Shown one piece after another: positions 28,349-37,800 of a stretch of DNA of 64,000 nucleotides (position 1 is its first letter; the number at the start of each line of letters is the position of its first letter). The stretch covers positions 248,001 to 312,000 of the forward strand of contig JAWKUA010000005.1 in NCBI GenBank assembly GCA_041398785.1, written 5' to 3'. The notes under the pieces were generated by a model. That model saw nothing but the letters and a program-made list of their open reading frames with translations, was not told where the DNA came from and did no database searches. The DNA is from Planctomycetaceae bacterium. GTDB taxonomy: Bacteria; Planctomycetota; Planctomycetia; Planctomycetales; Planctomycetaceae. The position numbers and the translations under genes were made by a program.

Positions 28349-29098
28349 CTATTTCAGAAACAGGCCCCACGCAACACACGACAGGAAGCCGAGCGCAATC
28401 ACCCAGGCAAAGATCCGGCCGGCGCAGCGAATGATGGGGTTCCACTTTGGATGCGACAGACCCAGCGTCTGAAACGCACTGGCGACAGCGTGAAACAAAT
28501 GGATCCCCAGGAACAAACACCCAAGGGAATAGACGGCTGCGTGCAGCGGATTCTGCAGCACAAGCCGAGCGACCCCGAAGGGATCCGTATGACCATCGTG
28601 AGTGACCGAGTCGTAGTCGAGATCAGGGCTTGTGTGCCAGGTCAGGTCCGAAAGATGAACCAACAGAAATCCGAGGACGACAAGTCCGGTCACCATCATC
28701 CAGGTGGAGGCGCCGCCACCCGGCAGCGCGAACACACCCTGCTTCGATTCCTTCATCGAATACGTCACCCGCCGCGCCTGGCGATTCATGGCCGCCGTGG
28801 AAAACGCCAGGCCGATATGCAGCACGAACAGCGTGAACAAGCCGATTTCCGCGATCTTCAGCAAGCCTTCCTTGCTGTGAAGTGCGTGAGCGTAGTCGTT
28901 GTAGGCGGTTTCGCCGGCGAACAGCAAAAAGTTACCGGCCAGGTGGACAACCAGAAAACCGCACAGCAGCAGCCCCGTCATCGCCATCAGGACTTTCTGC
29001 CCGACCGACGTCGAGCACGCTCTGACAAACGGAGCACAGGCCGGCACCCGCGACAACCAGACGGCCGGAAGGCTGATAATTCGACTCAAGGCATTCAA
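28349..29098 (-). CDS. sdhC: Succinate dehydrogenase cytochrome b558 subunit
   Basis: 249 residues from a TTG at 29098 with GGGAGCGGGG just upstream; a GTG at 29233 would add an unlikely 45-residue leader. VGQKVLMAMTGLLLCGFLVVHLAGN is the typical start of the b558 family, and five transmembrane helices follow, with heme-ligand His in VVHLAGN, FVLHIGLAF, LVHLSDL and IHLFHAV. This single-subunit, diheme anchor type is usual in Bacteroidetes-like and planctomycete SDH enzymes. It opens the sdhCAB operon, 249 bases upstream of sdhA. Confidence 0.88.
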   Translation of the reverse strand: MNALSRIISLPAVWLSRVPACAPFVRACSTSVGQKVLMAMTGLLLCGFLVVHLAGNFLLFAGETAYNDYAHALHSKEGLLKIAEIGLFTLFVLHIGLAFSTAAMNRQARRVTYSMKESKQGVFALPGGGASTWMMVTGLVVLGFLLVHLSDLTWHTSPDLDYDSVTHDGHTDPFGVARLVLQNPLHAAVYSLGCLFLGIHLFHAVASAFQTLGLSHPKWNPIIRCAGRIFAWVIALGFLSCVAWGLFLK

Positions 29099-29576
29099 GA
29101 CCCCGCTCCCTAAAGCGTGGGAAGTGCGAAAATCGGTCAACGGGACTGCGGATCCGGCGAAAGTCGCCGCAGTCAGGCGGCGGATTATAGGACCGCAGTT
29201 GTGATGTGCAACGACGCGTGCGCTCGTGTCCACGGAAGAGAAGCTGCGGCGTCATTCCCGCGAATTTCGGAACGCGGAGGAATCGTCCCGCGCGGCGGGA
29301 ACCTGCGAACACGCGCCGCGGAACCGGCGACAGTTGACGGCCGTATCGACGATCGGAACGTTGCACGAACCACAGATGACACAGATACACAGATGTCACA
29401 GATACAGGAAACGACGCACGCAGCTTCCGGATGGAACAACGGCGCTGGCATCCGGCGTTGTGTGCGTCGGTGATGTCGCTCGGGACCGGTCGGTGCATTG
29501 ACGAATGCCGACACAGCGGGCACGATGAAGCCCTGCCAGCCCGGTTTTCCCTCCCTTCTCTCGAAAGGCTCCGTCG
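29099..29576. promoter_or_regulatory. Divergent region with short tandem repeat
   Basis: 478 bases between sdhC (minus) and the oxidoreductase gene (plus). It holds a CACAGAT tandem repeat (29371-29403) and a partial CGTCATTCCCGCGAA at about 29250, the same start as the dispersed palindrome seen at 25315. Promoters for both genes are expected but not clear by eye. Confidence 0.4.
29368..29406. repeat. CACAGAT short tandem repeat, four copies
   Basis: CACAGAT occurs at 29371, 29380, 29388 and 29397, spaced 9, 8 and 9 bases. Similar ACCACAGATxACACAGAT strings are dispersed in many bacterial genomes; function unknown. Confidence 0.65.
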
Positions 29577-30902
29577 ATGTCTCCCGCCAACGACTCAAAA
29601 TCCGGTTCCCCGGCCTCAGCGGTTTCGCGTCGCGCGTTCGTTGGAACGTCGGCTGTCGCCGCGGCCGCGATCTCCTCGCTGCATCCTGCCTCCGCGGCAT
29701 ACGTCAGCAACCGGCAGGACAACGTCGTCGTCGGACTCATGGGACTCAGCCGCGGCATGTCGCTGGCGGAAACGTTCGCGGCGACTCCCGGAGTGACGAT
29801 CAAGTACCTGTGCGAAGTCGACAGCAACCGGCTGCAGGCCGCGGTTCAGTCGCTGAAAAGCAAGGTCGACAACGAGATTCAGACGACAGGAAACTTTCGC
29901 GAGATCCTGAATGATCCGGACGTCGACGCTCTGGTCTGCGCGGCTCCGAATCACTGGCACGCGCCGGCATCCATACTGGCCTGCAACGCCGGCAAGCACG
30001 TGTATGTGGAAAAACCGTGCAGCCACAATCCGTGGGAAGGAGAAATGCTGGTCAAAGCCGCTCGAAAGAACAACCGCTGCGTGCAGATGGGCAACCAGCG
30101 TCGCAGCGCGGAAAAGATCATGGCCGCCATCAAAATGCTGCACGAAGGCCGCATTGGAGAAGTCCACTACAGCCGAAGCTGGTACGCCAACCTGCGAGGT
30201 TCCATCGGCAGGGGAACTCCCGCCGACGTGCCGCCGCATATCGACTATGACCTGTGGCAGGGCCCCGCTCCGCGGCTGCCGTACACGTCCAACCGGCTTC
30301 ACTACAACTGGCACTGGGGCTGGCATTTCGGCAACGGAGAACTCGGTAACAACGGAGTTCATTCCATCGACCTTTCGCGCTGGGGCCTGAACGTCGACTT
30401 TCCCGTTCGAGCCGTATCCTCCGGAGGACGCTACTTCTTTGACGACGACCAGCAGACTCCCGACACGCATCTGGTGTCGTTCGAATTCGAAGGCGGCAAG
30501 CAGATCATGTGGGAAGGTCTGAGCTGCAATCGGATGGGAATTGACGGCGAATCGTTCGGGACATCCTTCCACGGCGACAACGGCAGCCTGAAACTGTCGA
30601 GCTGGGGTTATGCCGTCTACGATCAGAAGGGAAAGGAACTGGAAAAGGACGATGCCGGTGCCGCCGACGCTGCTCACGTCGCCAACTTCATCGAAGCCAT
30701 CCGCGCCGACGACCCGACGCTGCTGCATTCCGAGATTGCCGAAGGCCACAAGTCGACGCTGCTCTGCCACCTGGGCAACATCGCTCAGCGGACCGGAGAC
30801 GCTCTGACCTGCGATCCTGCAAACGGCCACATCATCGGAAACGACGAAGCCGCGAAGCTGTGGAAGCGAGAATACGCCGAAGGCTGGGAACCCACCGTCT
30901 GA
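29577..30902 (+). CDS. TAT-exported Gfo/Idh/MocA family oxidoreductase
   Basis: 441 residues. The N-terminus has a twin-arginine signal (SRRAFVGTSAVAAAAISSLHP), so the folded protein is exported with its cofactor. The Rossmann part reads VVVGLMGLSRGMSLAETF, and the catalytic region has the typical HVYVEKPCSHNPWEG with the conserved EKP motif. DYDLWQGPAP and NWHWGWHFGNGELGNNGVHSIDL are the planctomycete-type substrate domain. These NAD(P)-dependent enzymes act on sugars or cyclitols; the substrate cannot be told. AAAGG lies near the start. It is not linked to neighbours by spacing. Confidence 0.9.
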   Translation: MSPANDSKSGSPASAVSRRAFVGTSAVAAAAISSLHPASAAYVSNRQDNVVVGLMGLSRGMSLAETFAATPGVTIKYLCEVDSNRLQAAVQSLKSKVDNEIQTTGNFREILNDPDVDALVCAAPNHWHAPASILACNAGKHVYVEKPCSHNPWEGEMLVKAARKNNRCVQMGNQRRSAEKIMAAIKMLHEGRIGEVHYSRSWYANLRGSIGRGTPADVPPHIDYDLWQGPAPRLPYTSNRLHYNWHWGWHFGNGELGNNGVHSIDLSRWGLNVDFPVRAVSSGGRYFFDDDQQTPDTHLVSFEFEGGKQIMWEGLSCNRMGIDGESFGTSFHGDNGSLKLSSWGYAVYDQKGKELEKDDAGAADAAHVANFIEAIRADDPTLLHSEIAEGHKSTLLCHLGNIAQRTGDALTCDPANGHIIGNDEAAKLWKREYAEGWEPTV

Positions 30903-32144
30903 ACCCGCGGCGACTCCGGGCGACACGGTCGCCGTTCCCTTGAATTGATGCCGTCTCCGTGTTCCGCAGCGCAAACCGGGCAGTCCTCTTTAGGTGACGG
31001 AAGGTTTGCCAGCAGATGAACACAGAATGCGCCGTTCAGGCTGGCGGAACGGTGTCCGGCCTGGCACAGGACGTCGCTGCCCACGGCTGCCAGAACGGCG
31101 GCCTCCATTGCGATCGCCGTCTGTAACCGCTTCGAGCACAGCCGGTTTCACGGATCAACGACTCGTCATGAATGAATCCCAGCTTCGATTCTGAATCCGG
31201 AGGCCGTGGAGCTCCGGATACATCGAAGACCGTCGACGAATGCAGCGGATATCTTCATTGGACTCGAGGAGCCGGAGAAACATGGGCCGGAGAATTCGTT
31301 CTGCACACAAGTCATCCCCGGTGCGACTACGATGCAACAATGCGGCTCCTGAAGATTCGCTGCTGAACAATAGGCAGACGCCACCATGTCAGCCAAAGAA
31401 CTGCTCCGGGGAAGAGCAAGTGGGCAACGCCTGCCTGCGTCTCGTCCGTTGGTCGTTGATCGGATCGGATTCGCTGGCGGCATTCGGGCTGAAGAGTCCG
31501 GGCAGTCGATTGCGTGTTGCGGACTTCCACTGCGGCGTTACACGCACAGGGCGATCAACTCGATCCCGAACGATGCCGGTGTCGCAGCGAACGCAGGACG
31601 GGTTAACCCCGATGCGATTTCTGCCAGGGACGCACGACAAGTCGGCAGCGGACCCGAACCCAGCACGGTACTTCAATCCCAGCTTCTCGCACTTCGTGGC
31701 CTGGCAGAGGCGGTCTCGATGACGTGTGGGACGGGAAAGAGGGAAGGCCCTGTATTGAGTCAACCACGGGAATGTCGTGGTGCTGGGACAGCTGTAAGAC
31801 CTGCGGACCGCTGAAGACGGGGCGAAATGCAAACTTTGTCGACGGGCGGCTGACGAGCGAGAGTTGCTCGTCGACCGGTCCGCCGTCCCTGAGCGGGCGG
31901 CTGGCGACGTGTTCTGACGGCACGGCGGTTGGCTTCGGTCACTCGGGGCGAATGATCCGTGATGGATTGGGCAGCGCACTGTGAACATGAAATTGTCAAG
32001 TTGCGGTGAAGATCGGTCAGGCCGGTCTTTTCAAAACGCCATAGGCGGGCTATACCGCGCTTGGTGAATCGTCAGACCGCGATGTTTCGCGGCAGGGATG
32101 ATTCGTCGATCACCGCAATCCTCATCAGGGCAGGGAGCCTGACG
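30903..32144. other. Gene-poor 1.2 kb
   Basis: No supported gene. Several long frames stay open on both strands (for example 31386-31814 plus and 31389-31988 minus), as expected in GC-rich DNA, but none has a recognisable family, signal sequence or ribosome-binding site. Some minus-strand peptides contain CxxC pairs, so a decayed gene is possible. No RNA gene or terminator was recognised. Confidence 0.4.
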
Positions 32145-33275
32145 ATGAAGCGCAGCATGGAAGTCGTTACCGCCGGTATCGTTTTGTTCGCCGGCGGATC
32201 TCTGGCTGGCCGGTTCATTCAGCCGCAGCCGGCTGCTTCGTCAGCGCCGGAGGTTGCATCAGCCCTCGAAGCTGGCACACCGAAATCGCTGCCGACAGAC
32301 GCATTCGAGCCGCAACCAGGCGCGATCCCCGAAGCCTTCACAGAGTTCAGTGACGCCAGCGACGACTTCGTGACTCACGAGCGGGCCGGAGTTGTCAGGA
32401 CAGTGAGCGCGACCGGAGTGCCGCATAGGAACGACGATCGAATCCGTGAGTTGGTCCGGCAGCACTTTCCCGACGCGGATGCTCAGACGATCGAGATCTG
32501 GTGTGAGGAATATGCCGGTATTCCCGTCGCTGATGCGGAATTCCTGCTACAGCAGCAAAAGCAGTTTCGGTCTTCGCTGGAAGTTTCTTCCGGCGACCTA
32601 TTTCGTGCGGACGACGGCCTTGACGTCGAAGCGAGCGATCCGGCTTCCCCGGCGGACGAAAGCCTGACATCGGCGGCGATGATTCAGCAGCCCGACCGGC
32701 GCGTTCAGATCCGGCGGGACAACGAAGCAAATCGGACGACGATCGGATTCCGGCAGCGCGAGCTGATTACGCTGCCGGCAGCTCTTCGTCGATTTAGTGG
32801 CGGTGAATCCAGTGGCGACGGCACTGCCGTCTTCGATTTCCGTGCCGGGCGACTGATCTGCACCGGTCGGCCACTGGATGTTGCCATCGATGGACGTCCG
32901 GAACTGATGTTTGCCCTGGGCTCCGGCGATATGTTCACGCGTTGCGGCGCGCTGGAACGGCTGGATGACGGTCGGCTGGGCTTCCGGACACCGTCGGGAG
33001 AACTGGCCCTGGTCGACAGCCCGGTCATTCCGGAAAACGCCGCGGCGATCACGGTGGATGAAGCGGGGTGCGTGACCTGCGAAGTCGATGGTGAGCACCA
33101 CGACGTCGGCTGCATTCGCCTGGCGCGACTTGCGGATCTGAGTCGGCTGGCAAGCGATGACGGTGTGCTGTTTTCGATGTCTGGTGCGTCAGGCGAGTTC
33201 GAACTCGTGGAAGCAGCCGGCGCGGTGAAATCGGGAATGCTGGAGTTGTCCAACGGCAGCAGCGACGAAGAATGA
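32145..33275 (+). CDS. Membrane-anchored FlgF/FlgG-like flagellar rod/hook family protein
   Basis: 376 residues from the ATG at 32145, which puts a signal-anchor helix right at the N-terminus (VVTAGIVLFAGGSLAG). A Pro/Ala/Glu-rich spacer and a helical stretch (RIRELVRQHFPDADAQTIE) follow. From about residue 175 the flagellar basal-body pattern appears: RRDNEANRTTIGFRQRE resembles the N-terminal NNLANVNTTGFK signature, and CTGRPLDVAIDG, MFTRCGALERLDDGRLGF, SGELAL and the closing GMLELSN match the FlgE/F/G core. Canonical rod proteins start directly with that domain and have no membrane anchor, so this is an atypical family member. No other flagellar gene is in the window. Confidence 0.72.
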   Translation: MKRSMEVVTAGIVLFAGGSLAGRFIQPQPAASSAPEVASALEAGTPKSLPTDAFEPQPGAIPEAFTEFSDASDDFVTHERAGVVRTVSATGVPHRNDDRIRELVRQHFPDADAQTIEIWCEEYAGIPVADAEFLLQQQKQFRSSLEVSSGDLFRADDGLDVEASDPASPADESLTSAAMIQQPDRRVQIRRDNEANRTTIGFRQRELITLPAALRRFSGGESSGDGTAVFDFRAGRLICTGRPLDVAIDGRPELMFALGSGDMFTRCGALERLDDGRLGFRTPSGELALVDSPVIPENAAAITVDEAGCVTCEVDGEHHDVGCIRLARLADLSRLASDDGVLFSMSGASGEFELVEAAGAVKSGMLELSNGSSDEE

Positions 33276-33485
33276 GTCTTCGCCGGTCCGGCCGGGATGA
33301 TGAACCTCGACGCGTCGTTCACCGTTTTGTGAGCAGCCGTTCGCGCTGTGTCGAGGGCAAATGTGGTGATTGGGCGGGTGCGGACGAATTCGTTCGATGC
33401 GTTCGTGGCTTTGCGGGACCGGGGACTCGACATCGCTGGATTTCAGCGGTAGCATCGCAAGCCTCCCCCCGCCGGATTCCCGCCT

Positions 33486-34751
33486 ATGAATCACGACTTT
33501 CGCATTCCCGTCCTGCCGTTCGCCGCGTGGCTGCTGATCTGCACTTCGACGGCCAGCAGTCAGCCTCCCAAGGGCGATCCTCCGCCGGCTCCCGTCAGCG
33601 TGGCCGACGTGGTTGAACAGCAGATCAGCGAAACGTACACGGTCGTCGGCACGGTGATGCCGGCTCGGCGAAGCGTCGTCGGCAGCGCGGTTGACGGGCG
33701 CGTGATCGAATTTCCCGTCGTGAATGGCGACGCGGTGAAGGCCGGAGACACGCTGGCTCGTGCCCGGACGGAGATGCTGGAACTGCAGCTTGCCGCGGCC
33801 GAAGCGGAACTTGTTGTCCGGCAGCAGGAACTGGCCGAACTGCAGAACGGCACCGAACCGGAAACCATCGCCAATCTGGGTGCTCAGATGCGAGCAGCCT
33901 CGGCGCTGCGCGATTTCACAAAGGCCGAATACGACCGCATTGCCAGCCTGTTCCAGCAGAACAAGGCAGCAACGCAAAGCGACGTTGATGCCAAGCTGTC
34001 TGCGTCGCTGGCCGCCGATCAGGACTATCTTGCGGCCCGGGCTCTGTACGAACAGGCCGTGAAGGGGCCGCGGGAGGAACGAATTGCTCAGGCACAGGCG
34101 CGGGTGGCGATTCAGGAGGCCGTTGTCGGCGAATTAAAGGAGCAGATTGACCGGCACACGTTCGTGGCTCCGTTTGACGGTTTCGTCGTGACCGAACATA
34201 CGGAAGTCGGCCAGTGGGTGGCTCGCGGCGATCCCATCGCTGAAGTCATTCAGCTAAGTGAAGTCGATGTGCAGGTGTTTACGCTGGAAGAACAGATTCG
34301 CGACATGCGCGTCGGTTCCGATGTCCGAGTTGAAGTTCCCGCCGCCCGAGAATCCGAATGGAACGGCAAAGTCCACCGCATCATTCCTCAGGCGGACGTC
34401 CGTTCGCGAACGCTGCCGGTGGAAATTCGCATCACAAATCACATTCAGGACGGAATCCCCGCTCTGAAGTCCGGCGCGTTCGCTCGCGTGCATCTGCCGA
34501 CGGGACAGCAACAACTGGTGATGCTGGTTCCCAAGGACGCTCTGGTACTAGGCGGCGAAGAACCACTGGTCTACGTTCTGGAACCGGCCGAAGAAGGCAA
34601 GCCGGCCAGCGTGCGGGAGGCCGTGGTGACGCTGGGCATCAGCAAGGGCAACAGTATCCAGGTGACGGGACCGATCCGGGCCGGAGACCGCGTGGTCGTG
34701 CGGGGCAACGAACGGTTGAAGAATGGCCAGACCGTGACTGTGCTGGAATAA
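33486..34751 (+). CDS. RND efflux periplasmic adaptor (membrane fusion protein)
   Basis: 421 residues with a signal sequence (LPFAAWLLICTSTASS). Order: first lipoyl half (RRSVVGSAVDGRVIEFPVVN), a long alpha-helical hairpin (residues ~95-210), second lipoyl half (HTFVAPFDGFVVTEHTEVG), beta-barrel (VDVQVFTLEEQI) and membrane-proximal domain. It links the inner-membrane pump to an outer-membrane channel. The pump gene starts 132 bases downstream; no outer-membrane TolC-type gene is in the window. Start is the ATG at 33486. Confidence 0.93.
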   Translation: MNHDFRIPVLPFAAWLLICTSTASSQPPKGDPPPAPVSVADVVEQQISETYTVVGTVMPARRSVVGSAVDGRVIEFPVVNGDAVKAGDTLARARTEMLELQLAAAEAELVVRQQELAELQNGTEPETIANLGAQMRAASALRDFTKAEYDRIASLFQQNKAATQSDVDAKLSASLAADQDYLAARALYEQAVKGPREERIAQAQARVAIQEAVVGELKEQIDRHTFVAPFDGFVVTEHTEVGQWVARGDPIAEVIQLSEVDVQVFTLEEQIRDMRVGSDVRVEVPAARESEWNGKVHRIIPQADVRSRTLPVEIRITNHIQDGIPALKSGAFARVHLPTGQQQLVMLVPKDALVLGGEEPLVYVLEPAEEGKPASVREAVVTLGISKGNSIQVTGPIRAGDRVVVRGNERLKNGQTVTVLE

Positions 34752-34883
34752 CGCAGAACGCGGCGTGTCGGCGGGAGATCGGCCGAAGAGTCGTCGTCCC
34801 GGCTGGCGCGCGTCTTCGGGCAGATCGGGCGACAGATCTGGCGGACCGGATGGTCAATTCGTTTCAAGAGGCACACAACCAAG

Positions 34884-37800
34884 ATGTCACTCGTCGAATC
34901 ATTCGTAAGAAACCCGGTCAAGGTGGCCGTCGGCGTATTGATCGTTGCTCTGTTCGGCACCGTGTCATTCATCAACATGCCGAAGCAACTGACTCCGCGA
35001 GTGCTGCGGCAGGTGCTGTCCATCGAAACCGCGTGGCCCGGAGCCAGCCCGCAGGAAGTTGAACGCGAGATCGTGCTGGAACAGGAGGAGCAGCTTCAAA
35101 GCGTTGAAGGTGTGGTGAAGCTGACTTCCACGTGCAGCGATTCCAACGGACGGATTCTGATGGAGTTCGTCGTCGGCACGGACATGCACGAAGCGCTGCT
35201 GCAGGTCAGCACCGCTTTGCAGCAGGTTCGCGAATATCCGCCGGACGCACGCGAGCCGCGGATTCGACTGTCCGATTCGTCGGATTCGCCCATTGCCCGG
35301 TACTTCCTGAGCCCGATTCCTCCCGGAGCGGACGCGATCAGAGCCGTTCAGGAAGCGTACCCGGAACTGCGGGAGCCTCTGGAACCGGTCCGGCTGACGA
35401 ACAACCCCGGCCTGGCACTGCTGCGGCTGGACCGGCTGGTTCGCGAATATGGTGATAGGTATCCGGAACTGGTCGAGCTGCAGCCGCCGCCGGTCGACCT
35501 GTCAAAGATGCAGCGGTTTGTGGAAGACAATGTCGCGACCCGCCTGGCGCGTGTTCCCGGAGTCGCCGACGCATACGTCTATGGAGGAGCCGAAGAGGAA
35601 CTGCAGGTCATCGTCGATCCGGAACAACTGGCGTCGCGGCAACTGACGATCGCTCAGGTTCGCGATGCCCTGCAACGGCAGAACAAGGACACGTCCGGCG
35701 GAGAATTCTGGGAAGAAAAGCGGCAGTACGGCGTCCGGATTCTCGGCCAGTTTCGCAGCACCGACGATGTCAAAAGTCAGTTGCTGGCCGTTCAGGATGG
35801 TCAGCCGGTGTACGTGGGCGACGTCGCGGAAGTGAAACTCGGTTTCAAAAAGCCGGATAGTTTTTCGCGACGTTATGGAACTCGCAGCATCGGCGTCGGC
35901 ATCCAGCGCACCGCGGAAGCCAACGTATTGGAAGTCATGGACGAACTGCGGATCGCGGCGGCCGAAATCAACGAAACGGTCCTGAAGCCGCGCGGCCTGG
36001 AACTGTTTCAGCAGTACGACGAAACCGAATACATTCACTCGGCCATCGGCCTGGTTCAGCAGAACATCTTCATCGGCGGAGCCCTGACGATGATTGTGCT
36101 GATGCTGTTCCTGAACCGCAGTTCCCTTGCGATCATCGCGACGCCATTCATCGCGGGAACGGCACTGGCGGCAGCGTACGTGTCTCCGTGGTACTTCATC
36201 GCCACGCTGGCCATCATCATCGTGGTCGGCTTCCATTCCGCTCGCGGAGCCCTGGTTGTCGGACTGGCGATCCCTACCAGCATCATCGGAACGTTTCTGA
36301 TGATGGGACTGCTGGGCCGGTCTCTGAACGTCATCAGCCTGGCGGGAATGGCGTTCGCCGTCGGGATGCTGGTGGACAGCGCTGTCGTGGTTCTGGAGAA
36401 CATCTTTCGTCGGCACGAAAACGGCGAACGCCCGTTTGTCGCGGCCGTTCGCGGAACGGAAGAAGTCTGGGGCGCTGTTGTCGCGTCGACTCTGACAACC
36501 ATCGCCGTTTTCCTGCCGGTCCTGTTCGTGGAAGATGTTGCGGGCCAGTTGTTTCGAGACATCGCACTGGCCATCAGCTGCGCGATCGGGCTGTCGATGG
36601 TGATTTCGTTCACGCTGATACCGGCACTGTCAGCAAGGCTGTTTCGTGAACAGCCCGTTCCATCTGGCGCGGATCCGGGCGGGCGATCTTCGATTCACGC
36701 GTCAGGAAAAGCGGGATCGGCCAACGGTGCCGGCGCGCATGCCGGCAAGCACGCTTCAACAGCCGGCGTGGCGTCCCGTGCGAATCCGCTGATGAAGCTG
36801 TTGAAATGGATGGGGCACGGTTTCATCAACGGCGTCGTCGGCGTCAACGAATGGGTTCTGCGGGGCACAGTGCGGTCGCTGGCCGTGATCACACTCATTG
36901 TCGGCGCGGCGGTGGGATTGTCGTACATCATGTGGCCGGACGTGGATTACCTGCCGACCGGCAATCGAAACATGATCATCGGCAACATGTCGTTTCCGCC
37001 GGGCTACAACGTCGACGAGATGATGCACATCGGAGACACACTGGACGAAGAACTGCGGCCGTACTGGGACACGATGCCGGGAACTCCGGAAGCGGCCGCT
37101 CTGGATGCCCCGGTGATTGACGACTACTTCTTCTTCGGTCGCCGCGGTTCGATCTTTCTGGGACTGCGATCTGCCGACAGTGATCGTGTGAACGATCTGA
37201 TTCCGGTGGTGCGGCGGCTGAGCGAAAAGATCCCGGGCGCGCAGGTGCGAGCATCGCCGACCAGCCTGTTCGAACGCGGGCTCAGCGGCGGCCGGTCGAT
37301 CGACATCGAAATCGCCGGTCCAAACCTGAAGCGACTGGTCGAACTGGGCCGTCGGATTCTTGGTGACGTGAATCGTGTGATGCCGGAGGCTCAGGCCATG
37401 CCTCAGCCCAGCCTGGATCTTTCCAGTCCGGAGATTCACGTCAAACCGCTGCTGGTTCAGACCGCGGAAATGGGCTTAAATTCCACGGACCTGGGATACA
37501 CGGTGGATTCGCTGCTGGACGGCGCCTACGCGGGCGACTACTTCGTCGGCGGCGACAAGGTCGACCTGACCATCAAGGGCACCGAAAAGTCCGCTCAGGT
37601 CACTCAGGATATCGAGATCCTTCCCGTCGCGACGCCGTCCGGTCAGCTTGTTCCACTGGCAGCTCTGGCCCGAGTTTCGCTCGAAAGCGGCCCCGAACAG
37701 ATCATGCGCCGCGAACGCCAGCGAGCCATCACGATCAGCGTGTCTCCGCCGGCGGAAGTTCCGCTGGAAGAAGCCATGACGGCCATCACGGAACAGATTC

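Noticed and set aside
29616..30974. 452-codon minus-strand open frame opposite the oxidoreductase
   Set aside because: The plus strand encodes a full Gfo/Idh/MocA protein with TAT signal; the antisense peptide has no features.
31386..31988. Overlapping long frames on both strands in the 30.9-32.1 kb gap
   Set aside because: Neither strand gives a recognisable protein; listed only as an unexplained stretch.
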